Translations under genes and position numbers: made by a program
Assembly: GCF_003315245.1 (NCBI RefSeq)
Contig: NZ_QNRT01000007.1
Location: forward strand, 43,299-107,298
DNA from: Arenicella xantha
Lineage (GTDB): Bacteria; Pseudomonadota; Gammaproteobacteria; Arenicellales; Arenicellaceae
Reading direction: 5' to 3'
Length of the DNA stretch: 64,000 bases
The notes under the pieces: generated by a model
Told to the model about the DNA's origin: nothing
The model's input: only the letters and a program-made list of their open reading frames with translations
Databases searched by the model: none
Shown: positions 53,346-62,879 of the stretch, in pieces
Numbering within the stretch: position 1 is the stretch's first letter
Layout: the number at the start of each line of letters is the position of its first letter

Positions 53346-53829
53346 TATCACCTCATTTTAATAGCTTTTAACACTATCTGCCTAGCCTGTATCGACCAGT
53401 AATGCGCTTATATTCGCGCGCGGCAACCAACTTTCAATCAACAGCCGGTCGGCCACTATACAACACAATCCCCAGAAACGGTACCATTTGGCTTGCCAAA
53501 TCAATCGATCGGGCAAGCCAAAAACGCAACATTCTCAATAACTTCTGCAACATTCCTCACCTCCATAAGCATATAAACATGCTGGTTTAGCCAATAGAAA
53601 CACAACAATTAGAACAACCTAAATAGCTCGAGTAACCCGCCAATTAGCTAGCCATCCCGCCAATAACCATACGCTTTATCAATGCCCTAGAATGTCTGTA
53701 ACGGCAGATAAACCTCAACGTAGCTCAAAGCATCGAAAACCGAGCTTTTTTTGTGAACAATCGTTATTTAACAATAACTTAGTTAGAACATCTCACGCTA
53801 TTCAGGTAAAGTGCACGTTATAAAGCGTT
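53346..53829. other. Non-coding stretch upstream of the C25 protease leader
   Basis: No convincing gene on either strand. One strong hairpin is visible: TTTGGCTTGCC (53487-53497) with GGCAAGCCAAA (53512-53522), an 11-bp perfect stem, without a T-run on either side. A TATAAA at 53819-53824 could be the -10 box for the downstream leader; no good -35 was found. Confidence 0.4.
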
Positions 53830-53925
53830 GACTCCGACTGTAAAGGCCGCTGTTTGGGCCGAAGCAATACTTAGGTATTCGAACTGTGCAATAAATCGCG
53901 CAACCCAAGAGGAGCGGTCAGAGTC
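53830..53925 (+). ncRNA. Candidate structured leader RNA in front of the C25 protease gene
   Basis: GACTCcGAC (53830-53838) closes with GTCaGAGTC (53917-53925). Inside, CCGCT-GT-TTGGG (53847-53858) pairs with CCCAA-GAGG-AGCGG (53904-53917). The enclosed part folds into two more hairpins, AATAC/GTATT (53866-53879) and TGTGC/GCGCA (53885-53902). The outer end sits 6 bases after a TATAAA box, and the 3' end is 62 bases before the protease ATG. It looks like a multi-branched 5' leader, such as a riboswitch or thermosensor. It fits no family I know, and the GEMM consensus is not present. Confidence 0.4.
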
Positions 53926-53987
53926 GTAGAAGGATTACTGCAAGTTAGAAGCAGCAACATCTCATGCAAATGGTCGGGAGTGTGAAA

Positions 53988-56900
53988 ATGAATTTTTTCC
54001 TAAGAGTAGTATGTACGGTTTCGCTGACTATGCTCAGCATAGTTCCTGCCGAAGCAATGATATGCTCGACGAACCCTAACACCGCCATCCCAGACGGGTC
54101 TGGTTCAGCCTCACCAGGCGCAGTAGCATCAGTTACCATTGAGGTACCAGCGGCTTACAGCAATGCGATCACTGATCTGGATTTTTTACTGCAAATCAAC
54201 CACAGTTATGTGGGCGATATAATAGCAACACTACAAAGCCCTGCCGGCACAACGGTTACGCTAGTCAATCGCCCTGGCGTTCCCGCCTCGACCTTCGGTT
54301 GTAGCGGCAATAATATTGATGTAACACTCGACGACGAAGCTGGAAGCTTAGTTGAGAATCAATGCGCAGGAGCCGTACCAACCATTTCTGGAACGCACCG
54401 ACCGGCCGGCACGTTAAGTAGTTTTGACGGACAAACCCCTGCCGGAACATGGACCCTGCGCGTGACCGATAATGCGGGCCAAGACACCGGCACCATCATA
54501 CCGTCCGGCGTCTGCCTCGACTTAACAACAGTTCCGGTTGCATTGAGCAGCTTCGAAACAAAAGTTCGCGGGCAGAAACTGATCAGCAAATGGCAAACTT
54601 CAAGCGAAGCGTTTAATTTGGGGTTTGATCTTTGGGGCGAGATTGATAATGAATGGGTACAACTCAATTCCCGGCTTATTGCTAGCCAAGAGTTTGATTC
54701 GACCGAACCGCAAAACTACCGAAAACGGGTTTCAATAAACGAGTTAGATGGAGAGCTAACCGCCGTCGGCATCTCATCCATTTCAAGTTCAGGCCAAGAA
54801 GAGTTTTTTGGGCCTTTCGAGTTGGGCGAGCGATACGGCGAAGAAACGGTGCCACGTAGAATCGACTGGGCGGCGCAACGCGCTCGCTACGATGCGGCGA
54901 TGTCGAACGCTGGTTACAGTAAAATCAATGGCCGCTGGTTGCGAATTACTAAACAGCGTGCGGCGCGGGCATCAAGACTGAATCAGCGCTTTCCGTCGCT
55001 GATGATGGAAGTTACTAAGCCTGGTATTTATCGCGTAAGCTATGAATCACTATTCCAAGCAGGGTTTGACCTAGCCGGCATGCCGGTAAAGCTAATGGCG
55101 ATACAGCACAATGGCAGACCTGTGCCTAGACTAGTCAACACACCGAATGGACGAGCGCGTTTTGGACCAGACTCCGATGTGGTATTTTACGTCACAGAGC
55201 TAGATTCTGAAGCGGCACGTTATAACGACCACAGCCGATATACGCTCGCTCTAGAGCCTGCCAAAGTTCTCGCCGCGCCGGTTATTGCATCATCGAATAT
55301 CACCGGCGATGACGCTACCCAAACGCATCTTGAAAGCATTCGTATTGGCGAGCCAAACTCCTATTCGTTTATTCTGCCTGGCGACCAACCGTGGTTCGAT
55401 AGCCCAGTTCAAGCCTATCGCCAGATTGGCACAAAGGTAATCCCCTTTGAACTCCCAGACTACGCAATAATTGACCAAGGCGCAGTTTTCGAGCTCGACT
55501 TATTGGGCGGCATCGACTTCCCGCGACGCGACACCAATGGTGACGGCGAGCTAGAGCCCCATCACCACTTTCGTGTATATCTAAATCGTGACGAATTCCC
55601 GGCGCCAATTTACGAAGGTTTTGGCAACGGCTTTGACCCGATCGCAGTGAGCTTTTCCAACACAGAACAATTGCGTGCTGGCCACAACACCATCGAGTTT
55701 GAACTAATTCCCGATAATGGCCTAAATCTAGACGCGGCTTATTTCATTGGGGCAACCATTCGCTACCACGCCCCCAACACGGCAGGATCCACTGGCCAAC
55801 ACTATCAGTTTAAGCACAACGATAAGCCGGTTAAGATAAGCGGTGTGCCATCACAACAGTTTGCGCTGTTTCGCACCGATGAACACGGTAACTTTGCGAA
55901 ACTAAAGCCCGGCCAAGATAACGCTGACACAATGACCGTAGAATTGATGAGTTCTGCAGAGCTTCAAACAACCCCATCACTTTGGGTAATGAGTTCCAGT
56001 GATTATTTAAGCCCCAGAACTATCTTTCAACCGGAGCCGGTCGACCAAGATGCCTTGAACCTGGCGGATATTGACTATGTTGTCATCGCTGACCCATCAC
56101 TCATAGGTGACACACTGTCACGCTTTGTTGACGCACAAATTGAAATGGGCAGGCGCACCAAGGTCGTTAGCAGCCACGCTATCTTCAATCGTTATACGAG
56201 CGGTCTGCCTGAGCCCAAGGCGATTGCTCAATATTTGAAAGCGCAATCATACATATCGCCTTATCAATACGTGCTGCTGGTCGGCGGCCATACCTACAAC
56301 TATCGAGGTTACAATACTAACGCGCAGACCCAACCGATGAACCTGATTCCGAGCTTCTATCGAGCCGGTGAAGGCATGGTACGACAGATTCCGACGGCTG
56401 TTCCATTTGTAGATTTTGATGCCGATGGCGCTCCAGACCGAGCAATTGGGCGCTGGCCTGTACGGGACTTGGCCCAACTTAATAATGTAGTCACCAAAAC
56501 TCTTAACTGGCATGCCGAGGGCAGCCATAAGAGTAGCCAGTCAGCCCTATCCATTGCTAGTGCCAAAGAGCAATTCAACCAATTCACTGGCTCCAGCGAT
56601 CGCGTTATTAACGCACTAGGCAACACTATCAACCCATGGGCCAAAATTTCACGGGTATACATGGATGACATTAATATTGACGACAACGTGCCCGCAGGTA
56701 ATAAAATCAATGAAGCACGCAACCGATTAGTTGACGCGATTAACCAAGGCACCGCCCTCACGGTGTTTAACGGCCATGGGTCACCTACGTCGTGGGGCAA
56801 TCAAAGCTTGATGACGTCCAATGTTGCTCAACGGCTAACCAATACCGAAACACCAACCATGATGATTCCGTTAGCCTGCTACACCACCTACTACGAGACA

Positions 56901-57212
56901 CCGTCAGTACAATCATTAGCCGAACTGCTACTCACCGATAGTCCAGCTGGTGCAGTGGCGCTGGTATCACCAGCTCTACTAAGTAGACCTCTCGACAATG
57001 AGAATTTTGCCAAGCGATTATTGCAAGAAATGACAAGCAACGGGGAAGACCTCGGTTCCGCTGTGTTAATCACCAAACGCGCAACGCACGCAAATGGTGG
57101 TCGACACCAATCGGTAGTCTACAACTGGACAACCCTAGCAGACCCGACACTGAGCTTTGGCTTGCCTAAGGTCAGCTTGCCGCCGGTGGTCGACCAACCC
57201 AAAACGCAATAA
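53988..57212 (+). CDS. Secreted P-domain / C25 (gingipain-like) cysteine protease
   Basis: A 1074-residue protein. A signal peptide (MNFFLRVVCTVSLTMLSIVPAEA) is followed by a proprotein-convertase P domain (about residues 25-175; LQINHSYVGDIIATLQSPAG and GTWTLRVTDNAGQD are typical). From about 330 the chain resembles C25 peptidases with their N-terminal pro-region, and the catalytic dyad is His930 in FNGHGS and Cys964 in PLACYTTYYE, 34 residues apart, as in gingipains. There is no type-IX secretion C-terminal domain, PEP-CTERM tail or LPXTG. I chose the ATG at 53988 with GGGAG seven bases upstream. Role: probable extracellular or cell-surface protein degradation. Confidence 0.87.
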   Translation: MNFFLRVVCTVSLTMLSIVPAEAMICSTNPNTAIPDGSGSASPGAVASVTIEVPAAYSNAITDLDFLLQINHSYVGDIIATLQSPAGTTVTLVNRPGVPASTFGCSGNNIDVTLDDEAGSLVENQCAGAVPTISGTHRPAGTLSSFDGQTPAGTWTLRVTDNAGQDTGTIIPSGVCLDLTTVPVALSSFETKVRGQKLISKWQTSSEAFNLGFDLWGEIDNEWVQLNSRLIASQEFDSTEPQNYRKRVSINELDGELTAVGISSISSSGQEEFFGPFELGERYGEETVPRRIDWAAQRARYDAAMSNAGYSKINGRWLRITKQRAARASRLNQRFPSLMMEVTKPGIYRVSYESLFQAGFDLAGMPVKLMAIQHNGRPVPRLVNTPNGRARFGPDSDVVFYVTELDSEAARYNDHSRYTLALEPAKVLAAPVIASSNITGDDATQTHLESIRIGEPNSYSFILPGDQPWFDSPVQAYRQIGTKVIPFELPDYAIIDQGAVFELDLLGGIDFPRRDTNGDGELEPHHHFRVYLNRDEFPAPIYEGFGNGFDPIAVSFSNTEQLRAGHNTIEFELIPDNGLNLDAAYFIGATIRYHAPNTAGSTGQHYQFKHNDKPVKISGVPSQQFALFRTDEHGNFAKLKPGQDNADTMTVELMSSAELQTTPSLWVMSSSDYLSPRTIFQPEPVDQDALNLADIDYVVIADPSLIGDTLSRFVDAQIEMGRRTKVVSSHAIFNRYTSGLPEPKAIAQYLKAQSYISPYQYVLLVGGHTYNYRGYNTNAQTQPMNLIPSFYRAGEGMVRQIPTAVPFVDFDADGAPDRAIGRWPVRDLAQLNNVVTKTLNWHAEGSHKSSQSALSIASAKEQFNQFTGSSDRVINALGNTINPWAKISRVYMDDINIDDNVPAGNKINEARNRLVDAINQGTALTVFNGHGSPTSWGNQSLMTSNVAQRLTNTETPTMMIPLACYTTYYETPSVQSLAELLLTDSPAGAVALVSPALLSRPLDNENFAKRLLQEMTSNGEDLGSAVLITKRATHANGGRHQSVVYNWTTLADPTLSFGLPKVSLPPVVDQPKTQ

Positions 57213-57232
57213 TCAAGCAGCGCGCAATAGCG

Positions 57233-57260
57233 ACTAGGTGGCGATTTCCGCACCTAGTCC
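57233..57260. terminator. Hairpin between convergent protease and DsrE genes
   Basis: GACTAGGTG (57233-57241) pairs with CACCTAGTC (57252-57260), a perfect 9-bp stem in the 107-bp convergent gap. It probably ends one or both transcripts; there is no T-run. Confidence 0.5.
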
Positions 57261-57319
57261 GCTAACTCAAACAAATAAATTAGACAACGTCTTAGCAGCG
57301 CTAAACGAAATAATGGGTA

Positions 57320-57856
57320 TTAAAACGGGTTTAACGTGTAACCTTGTTGCTGCAATAGTGCGTTGGCGGTCATTGCCGACAACGACATATGCACACCGTC
57401 AATAAGAGACTTTTTCTCTACACCTAAATGGCTCGCCGATTGACCGCATAAATAGACCGTCACACCGTTCGCCATGAGCTTAGCGACTAGGTCCGCACTA
57501 GCATTTGGTCGTTCAAACTTATCGTTGAACTCACTGTCACGTAAGACGTCAAATGATGCTTTTCCGTGCACCACCAGCGCGACATCAATATTCTCTTTTG
57601 GAACCCCTGCTCGCACATGCATATTAATAAAGCGCGCTACACTATTAAATTGACGATTCACGGCGCCCTCTTCCGCGCCTTTCGCCACATCGAACACGAC
57701 TTTAAAATGTTGCTTCTGAGCATCAGGCAAGCCATCGTCGATGACAACATTCTCCCCATACTCTGAAAACACAGGACCTTTAGAAAATGATTTCTCACTC
57801 GCTACCGCGCTATTCAAGCACGTCAATAACAAACAGATAAAGCCTAGATAGCGCAT
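57320..57856 (-). CDS. Periplasmic DsrE-family protein
   Basis: A 178-residue protein with an N-terminal signal peptide (MRYLGFICLLLTCLNSAVA). The remainder is a DsrE/DsrF-like sulfur-carrier fold: KQHFKVVFDVAKGAEE, DVALVVHGKASFDVLRD, and the C-terminal VTVYLCGQSASHLG whose single cysteine is the usual active residue, then GVHMSLSAMTANALLQQQGY. Periplasmic DsrE-like proteins are widespread and their function is not defined; they may carry sulfur or respond to thiols. It is a single gene, convergent with the C25 protease and 75 bp after the amidohydrolase start. Confidence 0.83.
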   Translation of the reverse strand: MRYLGFICLLLTCLNSAVASEKSFSKGPVFSEYGENVVIDDGLPDAQKQHFKVVFDVAKGAEEGAVNRQFNSVARFINMHVRAGVPKENIDVALVVHGKASFDVLRDSEFNDKFERPNASADLVAKLMANGVTVYLCGQSASHLGVEKKSLIDGVHMSLSAMTANALLQQQGYTLNPF

Positions 57857-57931
57857 AAACCTAACTCCTAAAAACTCAATATAATTAACAATAAAGTGAT
57901 GTGATGGGATTCACCGTCAGCTAGCAATTCT

Positions 57932-59593
57932 CTACTGCTCAACGGTCATTGGGATATCAGGATCAAGTCCAGCCTTTTGCTTACTGGCTCGGACCATAGC
58001 ACGCACCTCAGCAAGTAAAGCCTGTGCGTCGTAAACAATACCGTCTTTTATGGTCCAGCGCACACCACCAACACGTTCAACTTTTTGGGTCTGCTCATTC
58101 AGCTTGGGCACGCCAGTTCCATACAACGACTTAAGGTTATGTAACGGGTTTTCATCAACAATAATCATATCGGCCTTTTTGCCAACATGGATCGTGCCAA
58201 TGTCTGACTCCTTACCTAGCACTTCTGCGCCCACTTTTGTGGCAGCGCGGATCACTTCTAATGGATGAAATCCCGCTTCTTGTAACAGCTCAAGCTCTTG
58301 GATATAGCCAAAACCGTAAAGGCTATAGATGTATCCCGTGTCACTACCCACCACAACTTTACCGCCGCGATTCTTATATTCATTAACAAACTGCATCCAG
58401 ATCGCGTAGTTGTGCTTCCATGCGACCTCATCTTCAGTAGTCCAATTGAAAAAGAAGGAGCCATGCTTCTCTCGATTGGCTCGATAAAACTCCCACAATG
58501 CCGGTGACGTATATTGGTAATGCCATTCTGCGGTATACGCTCGCATTAAGTCACGACTTGCTAAATAGATGGTAAACGTTGGGCTCAAACAAAAATCGCG
58601 TTCGAGCAGAGCATCCATTACTTCGTTCCAACGTTCAGTACCAGGGCCTGCCGCTTGCTTCCACAATCTTCCCGCTTGGCCAAAGCGGTCCTGCTCATTG
58701 CTATAAATGTAGTCCGACGGATAATTTTGAACAACTTTATCAGTAAACAAAGCTTCAGGTAAGCCATACCAATGCTCCATACAATCTAGACCGCGACTCG
58801 ATGTATCTAACACATTAGCGTGCACCACATCGAGCTGAGCATGATGCATAGTGGTACCTAAACCGACTTTCTCGGCCTCATCTAAAGCGGCCCATAAAAT
58901 ATCTTCCCGCGCACCTAGAAACTTGATGCCGTCGGCACCAATACGTTTTAGATGTTGGACCCTATTTCGAGCATCTTTCGGAGTTACGATTGGCGCGAAT
59001 TTTGTATCACCATCGCTGGCTAAACCAAAGAATGGAAACGCGGTGATTCTCGGTGCGGTAATGGCGTTTCTGTTACTCAATTCTTTCAGCGCGAGCAATC
59101 GACTCTCGCCACCTGAAGCAAACACCTCTCGTACGCTGGTAATACCATGCCCCATCCACAGTTTAAATATGTAGTCGGCCGACACCGCTTGCTCACTAGA
59201 CGGCGTGTGAATATGTGAATGTGAGTCGACAAAGCCCGGCATCAGATACTTTCCATGAGCGTCAATTTCACGCACCGTTTTACCCGCTTCGCTCGCCGCT
59301 GCGGGGCGGTAATCCGCCTTAATTGGGATGCCTGGAGTACCGACGGTTCTGACCTCTACGATGCGATCGCGCTCAACGACAACGTCAACAGGACCCGTTG
59401 CCGGAGCGCCAGTCCCATCGATCAGAAAAGCACCACGTATGATCAGCTGATCATACTGCCCTTCTCCATGTTGGCGTTTCGGAATGTCATCGCTAATACG
59501 CGCAAACAAAGCTGCGTCGGTGTCTGCGGCATTGGCCGGTAGAACAATACTGCTTAGGATGAATGTGATTGCAAATAGACTAATAATTTTCAT
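57932..59593 (-). CDS. Secreted amidohydrolase (imidazolonepropionase-like)
   Basis: A 553-residue metal-dependent hydrolase with a signal peptide (MKIISLFAITFILSSIVLPANA), so it acts in the periplasm. GKYLMPGFVDSHSHIH holds the first metal histidines, GADGIKFLGAR the bridging lysine, TTMHHAQLD and VVVGSDTGYIYSLYGFG further ligands, and GVEVLGKESDIGTIHVGKKADMIIVDENPL is the usual closing beta domain. Relatives cleave cyclic amides, peptides or carbamates; the substrate here is unknown. It is 173 bp from the sulfatase-fold gene and is followed by the DsrE gene on the same strand; no shared pathway is apparent. Confidence 0.87.
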   Translation of the reverse strand: MKIISLFAITFILSSIVLPANAADTDAALFARISDDIPKRQHGEGQYDQLIIRGAFLIDGTGAPATGPVDVVVERDRIVEVRTVGTPGIPIKADYRPAAASEAGKTVREIDAHGKYLMPGFVDSHSHIHTPSSEQAVSADYIFKLWMGHGITSVREVFASGGESRLLALKELSNRNAITAPRITAFPFFGLASDGDTKFAPIVTPKDARNRVQHLKRIGADGIKFLGAREDILWAALDEAEKVGLGTTMHHAQLDVVHANVLDTSSRGLDCMEHWYGLPEALFTDKVVQNYPSDYIYSNEQDRFGQAGRLWKQAAGPGTERWNEVMDALLERDFCLSPTFTIYLASRDLMRAYTAEWHYQYTSPALWEFYRANREKHGSFFFNWTTEDEVAWKHNYAIWMQFVNEYKNRGGKVVVGSDTGYIYSLYGFGYIQELELLQEAGFHPLEVIRAATKVGAEVLGKESDIGTIHVGKKADMIIVDENPLHNLKSLYGTGVPKLNEQTQKVERVGGVRWTIKDGIVYDAQALLAEVRAMVRASKQKAGLDPDIPMTVEQ

Positions 59594-59650
59594 GCGGACA
59601 AATTAGCAGATTTCACAAAAGAATGATAAAAAAAGATTCAGTCAGGTGAT

Positions 59651-59670
59651 GCCAAGCCAAGCCAAGCCAA
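59651..59670. repeat. Short (GCCAA)4 repeat
   Basis: Four head-to-tail copies of GCCAA in the gap between the amidohydrolase and the sulfatase-fold gene. It may reflect slippage; there is no sign of function. Confidence 0.7.
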
Positions 59671-59767
59671 TAGTATTTTAAACTCGATGTGCTGAAGAAT
59701 TTTAACTAGAGGTTTAGCTAGCGTTACCTAAGCTAAATTGTTAATACTCTAACTCTACAATTAATCA

Positions 59768-62494
59768 CTACGATTCCCCACTCTTTCCCGATGCAGCGGG
59801 TATCGGTGCAGGATGTGTATAACGTGTCTTGATGTTGACGGTGAACCTCTCATGACCCTCTCCCGATAGATTCTTATCACTGAGTTTTCGCGCAAAACTC
59901 GGAGACCATAAATCTACAGGCTTTGCCATCACAACACTCTGATCAACCGACAACATTGGAATCGAAAATGCTTCCGACAGAGCCTGAATCTGTTGCTCCA
60001 CCTTGGCTGCCCCTTTAGTCGCAGTAACATTAAGCGCTATCGACTTAGGCTGAACTGGGCTTGCCGCCAGCTCCGACAACAACTGCTTAACCGTCAGCAT
60101 TGAGTCACCTTGCAAGGACTCAACTATTAGCTCACCTTCGCTTGAAACCTCTACATCTAGTACCAAATTTGTAAGACCTAAGTTTAATGCGGCCATTGCT
60201 TCACCAACCGAGCGAATTCCCGTTGCATATAACTGCTGCCCTTGCTGTTGAGCCAGCGCCGCATTGTTAATTTGCCAATAATTCCAATTCTGCGGGCTGT
60301 CTACATTAACTCGCCCGTGGAGCGTCAACGGTGAACCAGGGATCTGATATGCAGAACTAGTTAAGCTCTTAGTTGGGTCTACCGCAGTCGACTCTATGCC
60401 GCTCAAACCTAAAACACTACTGAATAGCAAATCATTGGTCCAAATTTGATCTTTATTATTCTGAATGGCTAGCCATAAATCAGCATGCTTTGTCTTCCAT
60501 GCCTCATTAGCCCAAACGATCAGCGGAATATTAATCATGTCGTAGGTAAACAATGCCGAATTATGAGTGCGATCGCCGATCACTTCCTCGGAATGATCGG
60601 CGACATACAACATCACACTCGGCTGATCATTTTTCTCAAGTCTTGCGATAATTTTCTCTAAGACAAGGTCGGTGTAGCGAATCGATGTGTCATAACAGTT
60701 AATCGTGCTAGCTGCCGCCTTCTTAACTTTGAGGATTTGACTAAAGTGCGAAACAGGCAGGCTGCTATTAAAGCCACGAAAATCAGTTGGATAACGCCGA
60801 CAATATAGTGAATGATTACTATAGAGGTGTAAAAATGTAAGTTGGTCTGGCCGTTCAGTCACTGTTTTATCAAACAACGGTAGAAGGTCCTCATCGAAAC
60901 GAGCGCTATCTAATCCATAGCCAATTTTATAATTTATGGTATCTAGCCTATCGGCCTCTCTGGCAATCGTGGTTATTTTATTTGACCAACCACCGAGTAA
61001 GCGATGATTGGTTAACCAATGAGTTTTAACCGACGCCGCAGATGCATAATTAAATACCGAGGGCGACTCTAGCCAAGACCGCTTATTGTATTGATTTGCC
61101 TGCGTCAACATGAGCGCCATCGTAGGATTGGAATGCGTGTGGTTCGAATATGCGTTCTTATAAACGATTAACTCATTATTACTAAACCGCTGCTGCAGAT
61201 TCGGCGTAGTTGGCTGAACATAGCCATATAACGACATATGCTTTTTGTTAACAGACTCACCAACTACGACTACAGTCGCATTGCCAGCGAATGCAGTATT
61301 TTGTTGCGCTAACGATGCCGATACAGTTCGGTTGTCAGCAATACTCTTAAATGCATCTATCTCCGATTTATAAATAATTGCAGATTTCTCAAGCAAGGTA
61401 TACGTCGGACTATGGTCGATCCTGCCAAGCAAAATTGATATACCGCAAAGGAAAAATGCCAGCAACATAATCAAAAGACCGCCACGTTTACGCTCCCCAG
61501 AGGTGATATGCATCATCATTAGGAAAACCGCAAAGACCACGACCAACCCAACTGCAGTGCGCCGGTAGCCAATATACTGTTTCCAGAATTCGACCATTTG
61601 AGCATCATAGCTTTGCATCGCTCCATGAATTGCCTCGACCGACATTGCGACATCAAATACCTTGAAGTACGCTATCAAGCCCGCTCCGATTAAAGACACT
61701 GCAATATATGCACTCGTGCCGATAAGGCTTAGCGCGACAGCAACAATACGCGACCGACTACCCAGCAACGCAATCAAAAATAGTAAACTAACCATACACA
61801 TCGCCAGCCCGCTATCAACCGCAAGGCTAGACGGCGTTAGTTTACTTAGTGTCGCATTTGCGGTGCTAAGCAGAATATTAAATCCCAGTCCGAGAACAGC
61901 AATATAAGGTGACGAGCGAGTGAGTATTGTAAGCACCAAGATCAGCAGCCACGCGACACAAAAACCAATAAAATAATATGGCAAGTCAACTAGCCGGTAA
62001 ATTGTCACCTCAGCCCTAGCACACTGGCTAACTTTGTTGCCCATGATTACTGGCGTCAGTAGTTGTCCCTTAGCGATATTGAAGTTAATGGTTTTAACCT
62101 CTTGCGACTTCAACGCCAAGGTCGCATTCGCGGTTCCACCACGTATTTGTATCGTTGCCTTATCTAACTCGTCTTTAGAGCATACCCACGGTGGGTACTG
62201 CCCCCTTACCGCAAGCTCGTATCGGCCGCTATCTGTGAATATCAATCTTATGTAAGAAGTCGCCGGCGAGCCGCCAGCAAAAAGGAAACTATCGTCAACT
62301 TGACGCAGAACGTAATCAGAAATTCGAACACCGCGTGTGTTCACGAAACGAATTTCAGCACCTTGATAGATGCTTTTGCCGCCAACAATCTGCGATACCA
62401 CTTCACCATTAAACCAATAAAGTAAACCCGCCATAGCCGCTACTACAACCAATAAGTGGAGGCTTGCAGTAAAGTTCAAGCGGTGTTTTTTCAT
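59768..62494 (-). CDS. Large membrane sulfatase-fold protein (phosphoethanolamine-transferase-like) with GDPD-like tail
   Basis: A 908-residue protein. A first membrane span (about 12-28) leads to a periplasmic beta-rich part (about 35-165), then six or so spans (about 170-355). Residues about 405-710 are an alkaline-phosphatase/sulfatase domain: VVVVGESVNKKHMSLYGY (metal ligand Glu413), SNHTHSNPT (probable Ser/Thr nucleophile region, near 451-458), and VADHSEEVIGDRTHNSALF (Asp633, His634, His644). This matches the EptA/CptA-type phosphoethanolamine transferases that decorate lipid A or core. Residues about 735-850 resemble a degenerate GDPD fold (GIRSVGEAMAALNLGLTNL and following), but its catalytic residues are lost. 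That assignment is uncertain. Confidence 0.78.
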   Translation of the reverse strand: MKKHRLNFTASLHLLVVVAAMAGLLYWFNGEVVSQIVGGKSIYQGAEIRFVNTRGVRISDYVLRQVDDSFLFAGGSPATSYIRLIFTDSGRYELAVRGQYPPWVCSKDELDKATIQIRGGTANATLALKSQEVKTINFNIAKGQLLTPVIMGNKVSQCARAEVTIYRLVDLPYYFIGFCVAWLLILVLTILTRSSPYIAVLGLGFNILLSTANATLSKLTPSSLAVDSGLAMCMVSLLFLIALLGSRSRIVAVALSLIGTSAYIAVSLIGAGLIAYFKVFDVAMSVEAIHGAMQSYDAQMVEFWKQYIGYRRTAVGLVVVFAVFLMMMHITSGERKRGGLLIMLLAFFLCGISILLGRIDHSPTYTLLEKSAIIYKSEIDAFKSIADNRTVSASLAQQNTAFAGNATVVVVGESVNKKHMSLYGYVQPTTPNLQQRFSNNELIVYKNAYSNHTHSNPTMALMLTQANQYNKRSWLESPSVFNYASAASVKTHWLTNHRLLGGWSNKITTIAREADRLDTINYKIGYGLDSARFDEDLLPLFDKTVTERPDQLTFLHLYSNHSLYCRRYPTDFRGFNSSLPVSHFSQILKVKKAAASTINCYDTSIRYTDLVLEKIIARLEKNDQPSVMLYVADHSEEVIGDRTHNSALFTYDMINIPLIVWANEAWKTKHADLWLAIQNNKDQIWTNDLLFSSVLGLSGIESTAVDPTKSLTSSAYQIPGSPLTLHGRVNVDSPQNWNYWQINNAALAQQQGQQLYATGIRSVGEAMAALNLGLTNLVLDVEVSSEGELIVESLQGDSMLTVKQLLSELAASPVQPKSIALNVTATKGAAKVEQQIQALSEAFSIPMLSVDQSVVMAKPVDLWSPSFARKLSDKNLSGEGHERFTVNIKTRYTHPAPIPAASGKSGES

Positions 62495-62879
62495 TGCAAT
62501 GTCGCGCCTCCTATCGAGTGAGCAAACACCAACGTCGTGCTTTTAAGTACATTAAACAAAAAATGGGAAAAATTATACCGAGCACTGAAAGTGATGTAGG
62601 CCAAGTACCTACAAGCAGTATGAGTGATCAATTCCTTGAGCCCAAATAGATTACTCACAATTATCTGGCTATCCAGTATAGCAATTCGCCCCAATAAACA
62701 CATCTATGTAGCGAATATATCCAATTACCCTTCTTCTTGTAATGAACACTTAATTTATGACTGCCTTATAATATGCAACAAACCATGTACCGACTTAGTA
62801 AAAAATAGATACTTAAGTCGGCACCTATTATTAAGATCAGAGCACTTGTAGCCGGTCAACTCTCACCGAAACACCTTGA
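62495..62879. other. Low-GC intergenic stretch
   Basis: About 385 AT-rich bases between the sulfatase-fold gene and the truncated repeat gene. Only short, unconvincing frames without ribosome sites are present. The 5' control region of the sulfatase-fold gene must lie at the low-coordinate end. I see no RNA gene or mobile-element end. Confidence 0.4.

Noticed and set aside
53402..53590. 62-codon plus-strand frame before the protease
   Set aside because: It runs through the 11-bp inverted repeat, has no ribosome site and shows no protein-like pattern.
53830..53925. c-di-GMP (GEMM) or other known riboswitch
   Set aside because: I looked for the conserved GEMM, TPP, SAM and cobalamin core sequences and found none, so only an unnamed structured leader is claimed.
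57100..57212. PEP-CTERM, LPXTG or type-IX sorting tail on the C25 protease
   Set aside because: The protein ends in a plain proline/lysine-containing tail with no hydrophobic span or basic end.
62491..62703. Small minus-strand frame upstream of the sulfatase-fold gene
   Set aside because: It overlaps the sulfatase-fold gene start, lacks a ribosome site and has a low-GC, random composition.
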